Positions 44,199 to 53,600 of a stretch of DNA of 64,000 bases are shown here, piece by piece. The position numbers and the translations under genes were made by a program. This stretch comes from Hyalangium versicolor (lineage in GTDB: Bacteria; Myxococcota; Myxococcia; Myxococcales; Myxococcaceae): assembly GCF_020103695.1 (NCBI RefSeq), contig NZ_JAHXBF010000018.1:233656-297655 (forward strand), given 5' to 3'. The notes below the pieces were generated by a model that worked only from the letters and a program-made list of their open reading frames with translations, did no database searches and was not told the origin of the DNA. The number at the start of each line of letters is the position of its first letter. Position 1 is the stretch's first letter.

Positions 44199-44821
44199 TC
44201 GCCCCGCGCGCACAGCCCGGCATGGAGGCCAGTCTCCCGGGGGTCGACGATCATCACCCCCAGGAAGACATCCCGCTCCGTGAGCACGCCCTCTGCGAAG
44301 TAGCGCTGGCAGGCCAGCGGGAAAGCCTGCTTCGGGGGCATCTTCCACAGGACCGCGATGTCACCGGCGGCGAGCACTGGCACCCGGTCCGAAACCTTGC
44401 GGCCGCGCTCGACGAGCTCCGTCTTCGCGGCCACGGAGATCTTCGCCGCCACCGCCGGCTCCGGATAGAATGTGTCCACGTGCCAGATAAGCTCACCCGC
44501 CTCGACGGCGCTCGCGGCCTGGGTGATGTCCCCCACCGAGCGGCGAAGGGAAGACAGGATCACCTCGTCCCGGGCCGGCCGCTCGCCGTTGCGCATGAAG
44601 CGCCGGGTACACGTGAGCGCATCGGTGACTTCCCACGTGCCTCGGGCTGGCGGCTCGGGGACCTGCCCTGGATAGCGCTCGTGCGCCTCGGCCTGGCTGA
44701 GGCGCATGCACTCGAGGTTTCGGGCCTCTTCCTTGCTCTGAAAGATCCCAGGGGCTGGGTCGTGGGCCCGTCCCATGAAGACCGGCAGAGGCATCAGGAG
44801 CATGATGAGGAGGGTCTCCAT
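44180..44821 (-). CDS. Small secreted Cys-containing protein of the motor cluster
   Basis: The 213-residue protein has an N-terminal hydrophobic segment (METLLIMLLMPLPVFMG) that acts as signal peptide or anchor. It has four cysteines in the mature part (LECMRL, LTCTRRF, LACQRYF, GLCARGEW). I see no known domain. The stop overlaps the start of the next gene, and the start lies 8 bases after the stop of the first lipoprotein gene, so it is part of the operon. The longer upstream frame to 45178 overlaps the neighbour and lacks a signal peptide. Confidence 0.7.
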   Translation of the reverse strand: METLLIMLLMPLPVFMGRAHDPAPGIFQSKEEARNLECMRLSQAEAHERYPGQVPEPPARGTWEVTDALTCTRRFMRNGERPARDEVILSSLRRSVGDITQAASAVEAGELIWHVDTFYPEPAVAAKISVAAKTELVERGRKVSDRVPVLAAGDIAVLWKMPPKQAFPLACQRYFAEGVLTERDVFLGVMIVDPRETGLHAGLCARGEWKWLQ

Positions 44822-44829
44822 GGGTGTCT

Positions 44830-45621
44830 CTACTTGGAAGATGGACTCTCTGGGGCTTGGGTCGGTGCCTCGAAGCCGCGCATCATCATCGAGCGCATGC
44901 GTGCATTGAAGGCAAGCTGGCTGAGCTGCCCGTGGAAGTCTCGCGAGAAGTCCCTCTTGGCCGCGTCGCCCGTGAGGTCCTCCTCGTCGGAGCGAACGAA
45001 CAGATCCAGCAAGCTGTTCACCGCCCAGAGGCCGGCGCCGCAATACCGCACGAAGCGCCCTTGCAAGGTGTCCGAGGCGAGCAGGAAGCCGGTGGAGTCC
45101 CGGATGATGACCTCCTGCGAGAACGTGAAGTCGGTGATGGCGGGAACGAGTGTGAAGGTGATCCCCGACAAGGTCCACAGGAGCGCGCTGTTCTCCTCGT
45201 GTACCAACCGCGCCTTCAGGTCGATGATCAGATCGACCTTCGTGACATCTTCGTCACTTCGGGCCGACACCCCTGCGCGCGGGACCTGGACCTCGACCTG
45301 GGCGCCCTGCTTCGTGAAGAGCGAGCGAACGTTGCGGCAGAGCTGGTCCGCATCCGACGGTTTGAGGTAGTCGCTGGGGAGGCAGCGGATCAACATGCGC
45401 TGACCTTCGAAGTTGGCGAGCTGCGGATCCACCACCACCGGGCGCTGAAGCGAAACGAGGGGCTGGTAGACCGTCACGCAGCCGGATGCCAGCAGGGCGA
45501 GGAGACAGGGCACGCCGACGCGGAGCCACCCAGGAACCGGGAGCTGAGGTGTGCTGAGAGGGCGCGGGTGCACGCGCAGTCCCCGAGCAACAATCGCGCC
45601 AACCTGATGTGGTAGAGGCAT
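44830..45621 (-). CDS. First gene of the motor cluster: lipoprotein
   Basis: The 263-residue lipoprotein has a lipobox LLASGC (about Cys48), preceded by an unusually long N-terminal region. The true start may be an internal GTG closer to the hydrophobic stretch (GVPCLLALLASGC), since no strong ribosome-binding site is seen before 45621. The mature part is alpha/beta (RMLIRCLPSDYLKPSDADQLC, QVEVQVPRA, VDLIIDLKARLVHEENSALL), a layout recalling lipoproteins of LptE- or TolB-N-like type. The family is not recognised. It heads the twelve-gene operon, so the promoter should be in 45622-45935. Confidence 0.72.
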   Translation of the reverse strand: MPLPHQVGAIVARGLRVHPRPLSTPQLPVPGWLRVGVPCLLALLASGCVTVYQPLVSLQRPVVVDPQLANFEGQRMLIRCLPSDYLKPSDADQLCRNVRSLFTKQGAQVEVQVPRAGVSARSDEDVTKVDLIIDLKARLVHEENSALLWTLSGITFTLVPAITDFTFSQEVIIRDSTGFLLASDTLQGRFVRYCGAGLWAVNSLLDLFVRSDEEDLTGDAAKRDFSRDFHGQLSQLAFNARMRSMMMRGFEAPTQAPESPSSK

Positions 45622-45788
45622 GGATGGATCTGCGCGCCCCCGTGGCGTGCCGTGAACCGCGACACCCGTGTCCTGGTTTCGAGCCGTCTGGGCCATCTTC
45701 GTAGAAGCAGCCGTGTTCTACCAGAGACTGGCGGCAGCGCCTCTTCGAGTCCTCGGGCGCGCGCCCGGAACGCGCGGACGTTGTCCTA

Positions 45789-45823
45789 TGAGCGGGTTCG
45801 CAACGTGCTTGTGAACCCGCTCA
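45789..45823. promoter_or_regulatory. Large dyad between the motor operon and the flavin oxidase
   Basis: Perfect inverted arms TGAGCGGGTTC (45789-45799) and GAACCCGCTCA (45813-45823) are separated by 13 bases. It is about 170 bases upstream of the motor operon start and 113 upstream of the oxidase ATG. Neither strand has a T-run after it, so an operator or mRNA hairpin fits better than a terminator. Nothing else is recognised in the 314-base gap 45622-45935. Confidence 0.55.
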
Positions 45824-45935
45824 CAGCCTCTCTCATCATCACTCGATACCGTCACAGCCACCTGGAACCAGGAGGCTCCCGTGCACCCACTCAGGCCCGT
45901 ACGTCGAGCGTCCGCAGTGTCAAGGAGTGCCGAAC

Positions 45936-47333
45936 ATGCCTCATGACTGGGATTGGTCGTGCCTGACCGGCAGCGTCGTGCTGCCTGGCGACCCGAGCTA
46001 CAACATCGACAGGACCAACTACAACACCCGCGACACCCGCTCTCCCGCTGCCCTCGTCTTCTGCCGGAACGTCGAGGACGTGCAGAACGCCGTCAAGTGC
46101 GTCCGCGCACATGGCATCCCCTTCCGGGTCCGCAGCGGGCGCCACAGCTATGAAGAACTCTCCCTGATGGATGAGGGGCTGATCATCGACATCAGCCGTC
46201 TGACGAAGGCCGCCATCGACCCCACGACGGACACCGCACGCGTGGAAGCCGGGATGAGCCAGCAGGCCATGTGGAACCTGCTGGGAGAGAGCCAGACGTA
46301 CGCCTTTCCCCTGGGCACCATGGGCGGCGTTGGCATCGCGGGCGTGCTGCAGGGGGGCGGCATCGGCATGCTGACCCGTGCCTTCGGCCTGGCCATCGAT
46401 CAGGTCCTCAGCATCCAGTTGGTGACCGCCTCCGGCAATGTGGTGGAGGCCAACGCCACCACGAACCCCGACCTGTACTGGGCGCTCCGAGGCGGTGGCG
46501 GCGGCAACTTCGGCATCGTCACTGCCTTCACGCTCCAGCTCGTCCACATTCCCAAGCTGGCGATCTACGCGCTGAGCTGGCCCACTGCGCGATTCCCATC
46601 CGTGATGAGCTACTGGCAGCACCATGCGCCCACCCTGAGAGATCGCCGCCTGACCAGCCAGCTCACTTTCTCCTCCGATGGCTCTGGCTCGTTGCACTCC
46701 GAGGGTGTCTACCTGGGTGACCTCGAGGAACTCCGTGAGCTCCTGCTGCCCTGGATCGCCAACTGCCCGCCCCCTCACCCCGTCCGGATCGAGCCGCTGT
46801 CCTGGTTCATGTCCACCGTGTACTTCAACAGCTTCGACAGTCAGTGCAATCACCCGTTCAAGACCACCGGCGCCTTCGTCTACCAGCCCCTGCCCGACCC
46901 GGCGCTCGCCTCCATCCAGAAGGCCATCACCTCCGCTCCCCCGCGCGTCAGCTGCGATATCTGGATGCAGAGCTTCGGCGGAGCCATGGCCGACGTCCCC
47001 TCCACCGCCACCGCCTTCCACCACCGTCAGGCCCAGTTCATCCTCGAGTTCGGCGGCACCTGGCAGGACAGGAACGACACAGACGCCTGCCAGAATGCCG
47101 TCCAGTGGACCCGTGATCTGCGCACAGCGCTGCGCGAGTACACCGAGGGCTCCTACGTCAACTTCGCTGATCTGGATCTCGGCAGCCGCTCCACGGGAAA
47201 CTTCGACTACCTGGATATGTACTACGGCGACAACGCCGCCAGGCTGCGGGCCGTCAAGAGCGCATGGGACCCGGACAACCTGTTCCACTTCGAGCAGTCG
47301 ATCCCGCCCCAGGGAGCCCCGCCATCGCCGTGA
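45936..47333 (+). CDS. FAD-linked oxidase of the berberine-bridge (BBE) type
   Basis: The 465-residue oxidase of the VAO/PCMH flavoprotein family has an FAD-binding domain with FRVRSGRHSYE; His70 is the likely 8-alpha covalent FAD attachment. GGVGIAGVLQGGGIGMLTR takes the place of the usual motif that supplies the second, cysteinyl bond, and it has no Cys, so the flavin is probably singly linked. The C-terminal BBE segment (YVNFADLDLGS, YYGDNAARLRAVKSAWDPDNLFHFEQSI) is intact. Start at ATG 45936 has AAGGAG eight bases before; GTG 45927 overlaps that site. It has no signal peptide. These enzymes oxidise sugars, alkaloids or polyketides; the substrate is unknown. It is divergent from the motor operon. 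Confidence 0.93.
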   Translation: MPHDWDWSCLTGSVVLPGDPSYNIDRTNYNTRDTRSPAALVFCRNVEDVQNAVKCVRAHGIPFRVRSGRHSYEELSLMDEGLIIDISRLTKAAIDPTTDTARVEAGMSQQAMWNLLGESQTYAFPLGTMGGVGIAGVLQGGGIGMLTRAFGLAIDQVLSIQLVTASGNVVEANATTNPDLYWALRGGGGGNFGIVTAFTLQLVHIPKLAIYALSWPTARFPSVMSYWQHHAPTLRDRRLTSQLTFSSDGSGSLHSEGVYLGDLEELRELLLPWIANCPPPHPVRIEPLSWFMSTVYFNSFDSQCNHPFKTTGAFVYQPLPDPALASIQKAITSAPPRVSCDIWMQSFGGAMADVPSTATAFHHRQAQFILEFGGTWQDRNDTDACQNAVQWTRDLRTALREYTEGSYVNFADLDLGSRSTGNFDYLDMYYGDNAARLRAVKSAWDPDNLFHFEQSIPPQGAPPSP

Positions 47334-47448
47334 GCCGCGAAGCGGGAGCACTCCCTACACGGCAGATTGAGCAGGTCAAGACCAAGACCCAGAACCGCCT
47401 CCAGGCAGGCGGGCAAGGAGCGGTCCAGGCGTCCAGATCGTATCGCGC

Positions 47449-48471
47449 TCAGTTGCAGCCGCTGCCCGTGGTCGGACCGAGGTCCGCCCATTGGATCCTG
47501 CCGTCGGGGACGCCCCAGCGCGCGTTGGTATAGCTCTCGAGATCGATCAGCGCGTCGGCGTCCCCCTTGTTCCGGGTGCAGCAGCCGCTGCAGTCCGAGT
47601 CGGCGCACGTGTCGAGCACGGTGACCACGATGGTCTTGGTACCCGACTTCAAGCAAAGGTCATGGAGCTTGTACGCGTTCATGTTGGGGAACACCGCGAC
47701 GATGTTGTGCGCCGCCACCCACGACTCCGGCTTCTTCGCGGAGCACGCCGCGAACTGCCCTGCCCACGTGCAGCCGTTGTACTCGGTACACTCCTCGCTG
47801 TTCGGGTCCGGATACGACGTGTAGTTGGTCTTGTTGGCGGTCTTCCAGACAAGCCCGGCAGCGTTGCAGCCCGTGCCGGAAGGAGGCGGCGTCGTACCCC
47901 CGGACAAGCCAGAGATCGTCAACCGCTCCCACGAACCGAGCGCGGCCCCATACGCGAACACCGTGCTGCCGCCGCCGTTCTCCGCCGACACCCAATGGCC
48001 CGTCGTCACCGTCTGCAGGCCGACGATGTCGCCGTTGGCGATCGGGCCGCTCCCGCTCTGCTTGACGATGCGGAACGTCTCCCAGCCCTGGCGATTCCCG
48101 CTGGCGGCATTCAGCGTCGAGCCGCCGCCGTTCGCGGCCTGAAAGTACTGCCCGGTGCCCGCGCTGATGAAGATCGAGTCTCCACTCTCGAGGGATCCGC
48201 CGTTGATGTCATCGATCGTGAACTGCTCCCACGCTTGCGCGGCCGTCGCCGTCGCGATGACCGCGCCGCCGCCGTTGTTCTGCGCGCCCACATACTTGCC
48301 GCCGAGCACCGTCTTGAAGCTCACGCCGGAGATGAGCAACGAACTCGAGGCGGATTCCGGGACGTCATCCTGCCCGTCAGGTGAGTTGCTCACCGGAGCG
48401 CAAGCGCCCGTGAGCAACAGCGTCGAGCACGCGGCACGAAGGAACAGCCTTGAACGGTCGAAATGGAGCAT
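47449..48471 (-). CDS. Secreted lipoprotein with trefoil/fascin-like repeats and an expansin-like C-terminus
   Basis: The 340-residue lipoprotein (LLTGAC) has three similar segments of about 45 residues in the first half (FKTVLGGKYVGAQNNGGGA, GTGQYFQAANGGGST, TTGHWVSAENGGGST), which fits a beta-trefoil carbohydrate-binding module. After a Thr/Pro linker comes a Cys-rich double-psi barrel domain like barwin, EG45 or expansin modules (CTWAGQFAACSAKKPESW, VTVLDTCADSDCSGCC, DLESYTNARWGV). Probably binds and loosens polysaccharide at the cell surface or in prey walls. It converges with the flavin oxidase gene; the 115-base gap holds only a weak GC hairpin (47395-47412) with no T-run. It is divergent from the RiPP precursor gene. 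Confidence 0.85.
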   Translation of the reverse strand: MLHFDRSRLFLRAACSTLLLTGACAPVSNSPDGQDDVPESASSSLLISGVSFKTVLGGKYVGAQNNGGGAVIATATAAQAWEQFTIDDINGGSLESGDSIFISAGTGQYFQAANGGGSTLNAASGNRQGWETFRIVKQSGSGPIANGDIVGLQTVTTGHWVSAENGGGSTVFAYGAALGSWERLTISGLSGGTTPPPSGTGCNAAGLVWKTANKTNYTSYPDPNSEECTEYNGCTWAGQFAACSAKKPESWVAAHNIVAVFPNMNAYKLHDLCLKSGTKTIVVTVLDTCADSDCSGCCTRNKGDADALIDLESYTNARWGVPDGRIQWADLGPTTGSGCN

Positions 48472-48648
48472 GAGCCCTGCCTTGGTCAACGGGTCCAGGT
48501 TGAAGCGTGTCCTCACACCTATAGAGACGCGTGCGGCCGAATTCGGGTTATCGGAATCGTCCGAGTAATCCAACCCATCAAGAAATACTGGATTTTTATA
48601 TTTGGCTCGACTTTGCTCGAGGCCACAACCCCGAAGCAGGAGGCCCCT

Positions 48649-48825
48649 GTGAAGAAAGAGATCGAGAGCTTCAACCCGGTGGTGTGCAACGTCTCCACCC
48701 TGGTGGAACTCGACGACGAGCAGCTCGACGCGGTGGTCGGCGGCTACGCCCGCGACGTCGAAGAGTGTCCCACCAACAACGCGTGCGAGCCCAACTGCCA
48801 CGGACTCTGCACCAACCTCGCGTAG
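48649..48825 (+). CDS. RiPP precursor peptide, Cys-rich core after a GG leader
   Basis: The 58-residue peptide starts at GTG with an excellent ribosome-binding site AGGAGG (48638-48643, five bases before). The leader has ESFNPVV and ELDDEQLDAVVGG, a typical acidic, double-Gly (residues 31-32) leader of peptidase-exported RiPPs. The presumed core begins Y33 and carries four Cys (40, 46, 50, 54) in a Cx5Cx3Cx3C pattern with Asn-rich turns. A fifth Cys is in the leader (13). It is the only small gene before a radical SAM/SPASM enzyme, 36 bases downstream. The 177-base upstream region (48472-48648) is AT-rich near 48585-48605 and may hold the promoter. Confidence 0.82.
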   Translation: MKKEIESFNPVVCNVSTLVELDDEQLDAVVGGYARDVEECPTNNACEPNCHGLCTNLA

Positions 48826-48861
48826 CCGAAGAGCACCAGCGCAGCCCCGCGAAGGCCCACC

Positions 48862-50502
48862 ATGCCAGAGCCACGAAGCACTGGAGCGCAGGGACTCGAG
48901 GAGATGATCCGGCTCGAGCCGTTCGAGCTGCCTTCTGCCCCGTTCATGCCCCCGGGCCTGTCTCCTCTCAAGGTCACCAAGGCGGAGCTCGAGGGGCGGA
49001 GCGCGCTGCGCGCCAGCAGCTACACCATCTACGTGGATCTGCCCGGCAACGCGGACGACATGCTGCTCGTCCACGCCTACACGGGGGCGTATGACCGGGT
49101 CTCCAAGCGCGTGGCGACGTACCTGCGTTCCATGGAGTCCCGCCATGCCCCCAACCCGCTGTATGGCACCTGGACGCCCGAGCCCACCATCGAGGGCCAG
49201 GTGCCCCTCCCCTCGGACGAGACCCTCGCCATCCTCCGGGAGCGCGGCTACCTGGTCACGCTGACGCCCGAGGAAGAGGAGACCCTGTTCGCGAAGCTGA
49301 GCGCGCGCCGGCACCTGGCGCACCTGCGCAGCGCACCCAGCTACATCGTCATGCCGACGTATCAGTGCAACCTGCGCTGTCCCTACTGCTTCCAGGACCA
49401 CATGCGCACGGATCCGCGTTACTCACATCTGCTGCGCGTCATGGATCGCGCCATGGCGGACCGGCTGCTCGCGGGCATGCGCACCATCGAAGCCGCGCAT
49501 GGACTCGCGGCGGACGCGGAGCTGTCGCGCGGCCTCACCTTCTTCGGTGGCGAACCCCTGCTGGCGCGGAGCCGGCCCACGGTCCAGTACCTCATGGAGC
49601 AGATGCGCACGCGCGGCAAGGTGCGCGTCAGCGCCATCACCAACGCCACCGAACTCGACGCCTATGAGGATCTGCTGGGCCCGGAGAACATCGCCTCCAT
49701 TCAGGTGACGCTCGACGGCGTGCCCCAGGAGCACGACCGCCGGCGCATCTACCCGGACGGCTCGGGCTCGTTCGAGCGCATCGCGAACAACATCACCCTC
49801 GCGCTGGAGCGGGGCGTGGTCGTCAGCGTGCGGATGAACATCGATCGCAACAACATCTCGCAGCTCCCAGCGCTCGCCGAGGTGTTCGCCGCTCGCGGGT
49901 GGACGGGCCGCAGCCAGTTCTCGCCTTACGTCGCCCCCATCCACGCCGGCAACGCTAGCGTGGACGCCCGATCGACCTTCACGAGTTGGCAACTCGCCCA
50001 GGCCATGGAGGAGCTCCGCCGGCAGCACCCGGGAGTGGGCCGGATCGGGTTCGCGGACGACTCGCTCCAATTCAAGGCGCGGCAGATCTTTGATCAGAAG
50101 GCGCAGAGCGCCGGCTTCAGTACGGCCTTCTGCGGCGCGCACACCACCATGTACGTGCTCGACGCCTTCGGGGACATCTACGCGTGCTGGGAGCGCACGG
50201 GGGATCCGCGCGTCCGCATCGGCCACATCGCCGAGTCCGGGGAGGTGCTCATGAGCCGCGCGCACCTGCACGCGTGGCGTGGCCGGAACGTGGTCTCCAA
50301 CCCCGTGTGCCGCAAGTGCCGCTATGCCACCTCGTGCGGCGGAGGCTGCGCCGTGCTCGCAGAGGGCGCCACCGGGACGCTCTACAAGAACTTCTGTGAC
50401 GGGTACGCACAGCGGTTCCGCGCCAAGGTGGCCCAGGCTTATCTCGAGCATGCGAGCGGGAAGGAGTCGGGCCTCAACGTCTCGCGACTCTGCGAGGCCT
50501 GA
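48862..50502 (+). CDS. Radical SAM/SPASM peptide-modifying enzyme
   Basis: The 546-residue enzyme contains the radical SAM cluster motif CNLRCPYC (Cys169, 173, 176), the GGEP motif (FFGGEPLL, about 230) and later radical SAM barrel sequence (SIQVTLDGVPQEHDRRR). The C-terminal SPASM-type region has FCGAHTTMYVLDAFGDIYACWE and VCRKCRYATSCGGGC, giving auxiliary 4Fe-4S ligands. The first 150 residues are a variable domain that may recognise the leader. It sits directly after the precursor peptide and should install thioether, C-C or epimer modifications on the core. No transporter, peptidase or second modifying gene follows in the window, which is an unusually minimal locus. Confidence 0.92.
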   Translation: MPEPRSTGAQGLEEMIRLEPFELPSAPFMPPGLSPLKVTKAELEGRSALRASSYTIYVDLPGNADDMLLVHAYTGAYDRVSKRVATYLRSMESRHAPNPLYGTWTPEPTIEGQVPLPSDETLAILRERGYLVTLTPEEEETLFAKLSARRHLAHLRSAPSYIVMPTYQCNLRCPYCFQDHMRTDPRYSHLLRVMDRAMADRLLAGMRTIEAAHGLAADAELSRGLTFFGGEPLLARSRPTVQYLMEQMRTRGKVRVSAITNATELDAYEDLLGPENIASIQVTLDGVPQEHDRRRIYPDGSGSFERIANNITLALERGVVVSVRMNIDRNNISQLPALAEVFAARGWTGRSQFSPYVAPIHAGNASVDARSTFTSWQLAQAMEELRRQHPGVGRIGFADDSLQFKARQIFDQKAQSAGFSTAFCGAHTTMYVLDAFGDIYACWERTGDPRVRIGHIAESGEVLMSRAHLHAWRGRNVVSNPVCRKCRYATSCGGGCAVLAEGATGTLYKNFCDGYAQRFRAKVAQAYLEHASGKESGLNVSRLCEA

Positions 50503-50662
50503 GGGACAAGCGCTCGGGCTCACCCTCCCACCAGCCCTGCACGCGAACCGCCTGGAGCGTTTTTCGTGCGACTTCTGACGCCATCTCCTGTCGCGGAGAT
50601 GGGCTGCGCGGACGCGGCCCGGTGCTCCATTGGGGGAGCGCTGTCGACATCAGAGGATGTTC

Positions 50663-53600
50663 ATGCATCGAGAACGAGGTGGAAACCGGGTCCTGAGAGG
50701 TGTGAGCTGGTGGGGGGGAGTGCTCTCCCTCCTCATGGCGGGGAGTGCTCCCGGTAAGGCGCCCACCTCGGGACAGGAGGTGGCGCGCCTCAAGCCCGCC
50801 ACGCAGTCGAGCACCTCTGGGACGGGGGCCGCGCTCCTCGCCGTGACGGGCACACCTGCTCGTCGGATGGATCTCAACAACGACGGCAAGAGCGACATCA
50901 GCCTGTGGAGCCCCAATGCGGGCCACTATTGGCAGGACACCTCCTATTCACTCGTGCCTCAGGCCAACGTCGCCTCCTACGGCTTCGACGTCTTCTTCGG
51001 GTTCCCGGCGACCGCGTCCCACTTCCGGGAGGGGGGCTCGGCCCACTACGCCATGGTTCGTGGTGACTTCGATGCAGACGGACGCGGCGACCTGGTGGCT
51101 CTGAGCTCCAACGGCGCCGGAACGTGGGCCACCTCCATCGACGTCAACCTCGTTGACAGCTACACGCACTGGACGATCACGGTCCCCGCCAACACTCCCA
51201 AGCACATGCGCAATGGCGGCTCGGCCGTCTACCGGACGTTCGCCGGGGACTTCGATGGGGACGGGCGCGACGACCTGGCGACGATCTCCCCCAACGGCGG
51301 TGGCGGGTGGGCGAGCTGGTGGTCCATGGAACTCTCCCGCGGCTCCCTGAGCTTCAGCTCCGTCACGTGGGCGAGCAGCACGCCCCAGCACATGCGCAAT
51401 GGCGGCGTGGCCATCTACAAGACGCTCTCCGGCGATTTCAATGGAGACGGCCGAACGGACCTGCTCACCCTCAGCCCTGACGCGGGCGGCGGCTGGCGTG
51501 ACTGGGTGTCCATGGATCTCTCCACCGGTGCTGGCTTCTCCAGCACCATCTGGTTGACGCCCACTCCGCTGCGCATGCGCGAGGGTGGAACCAGCGCCAC
51601 CTATGAATCCTTCGTCGGCGACTTCAACGGAGACGGCCGCAGCGATGTGGCCACGCTCAGCCGTGATGCCACGGGCTCGTGGAGCAACAACATCCTCGTG
51701 GATCTCTCCACCGGCAGCGGCTTCGTCACACAGTGGTGGCGCGCCACCACGCCCCTGCACATGCGCAACGGTGGCTCCGACTCCCTCTACAACGTCTTCG
51801 TGGGCGACTTCGATGGGGACGGGCGCAGCGATCTGGCGACGATCTCCCCCAACGGCGGTGGCGGGTGGGCAAGCTGGCTCGCGGTGGAGCGCTCCTCAGG
51901 CACGGGCTTCATCAGCGAGGTCTGGGCGAGCCCCACGCCCCAGCACATGCGCAACGGTGGTGCCAACGCCACGTATCTGACCACCGTGGGCGACTTCAAT
52001 GGGGATGGCCGCACGGACTTCGCCACCCTCAGCCCGGACGCAGGCGGGGCCTGGACGGCCAACCTCTCCGTGGATCTGTCCCAGGGCACCACGACCTTCA
52101 ACAGCTTCTTCAAGCCTGCCCTCGTCGCGGGGGAGATGCACGCGGGAGGATCGTACGCGGACTACTTCGTGTTCTCCGATGTGCAGGCCCGGAGCGATCT
52201 GGGCTTCGAGGAGGTGTGCCCCACCTACGCCCTGCGTCGCGTGCGCACCCCCATCCTCCACAAGTGGAACCTGATGGGACGACAGCGCTCGTGGCTGGGG
52301 TGTCCCGTCTCGGACACGCTGCCCACGGCGGATGGCGGAGACCAACTCCTCTTCGCGGGAGGCCGCATCTCCGCAGGGCCCGGCAAACCCGCATACGCGG
52401 TGGGCGAGCCCTTCCTGTCCAAATGGCTGACCACCTGCAAGCCGGGCACCTCCGCGTGTGGCGCGGACGGTCCGCTGGGCTACCCCACCTCCGACGCGCT
52501 GGCTTCCGGAAATGGCTACACCCAGCAGACCTTCGCGGGTGGTTTCATCCAGACCTCTTCCGCTGGAAATACCTTCGCCGTCACCGACTCCATCTACACG
52601 GCGTGGACGCGGGCAGGCGGGCTGGCCGTCATGGGGTGGGCCACCTCGGACGTGCTGACGGTGGGGGGAGGCACCGCCCAGCACTTCGTCAACGGTGACA
52701 TCGCCAACTCCTCCTTCGGCGCTTTCTCAGTGAAGGCGGGAGCCCTCTACAACCGCTGGGTGCAGGCCGGCGGCACCACGGGCGAGCTGGGCTTCCCGCT
52801 GGGCGAAGAGCAGGTGTTCCCCGAGCCCGAGGGCGGCCGTGTGCAGTCCTTCTGGGGCCGAGGCCGGCGCTCGGTCATCGCCAGCTCCGCCCGCGGCACC
52901 TTCATCGTGCGCGACAATCTGTGGCTGTCCAAGGGAGGCCCGCGTGCCCTCGGCTGGCCGCTGCAGGAGGAGGCGACCTACGCGGGCCATGATGAATGGG
53001 GGGCCTACTGCCTCTCCCAGCCACAGCGCACCTTCCGTCAGGACTTCATGCGCTCCACCTCCTGCTATTTCCAAGATGGCGCGCCCCAGAAGGATTTCCT
53101 GCCACACCCCTTGGGCGACGTGCCGCGCGACTGCGTCAAGGCGGTGAACAACCCCTACGCCAGGCCCGAGACGGACTGCTTCCCCACGTATGTGCCCCCG
53201 TCGCCTCCCCCGCCTCCGGAGTGGGGCAACGGCCACGCCTGCCCTGTTCAGGGCCTGCGCACCCTCTTCACCTACGACTCCCATGGCACCCCCTTCTTCG
53301 GGTGCTTCGGGGATCGCGTGCCTGAGGATGAGGGCGGGTACACCACCACCGTCTATACGGGGGGGAGTAGCGGAACCCCCGCGCCCCCCCAGCCGCTCCA
53401 TCTGCTCAACAACGGCGCGCAGCCGATGTACGGCACGGACAAGGACTCGGTGAACACGGAACTCCAGCAGAGGGTCGCGACGGCCCCCTTCGGGGAGAAC
53501 ATCTACCTGCTCAATGTCCCCAGCATGCAGTGGTACTTCAAGACAGGCTTCTACCTGCTGAAGATTGACAGTTGGTTCGATGACGCGAGGCCCAAGGATT

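Noticed and set aside
32725..45621. Zorya-type anti-phage system reading of the MotA/MotB pair
   Set aside because: ZorC, ZorD or ZorE-like partners are absent and the neighbours are lipoproteins and outer-membrane proteins.
32725..45621. Flagellar cluster reading
   Set aside because: No FliF, FliM, FliN, export or filament gene, and the FliG-like protein is membrane-anchored.
47395..47412. GC hairpin between converging oxidase and trefoil genes as a terminator
   Set aside because: Only a six-base stem, no T-run on either strand.
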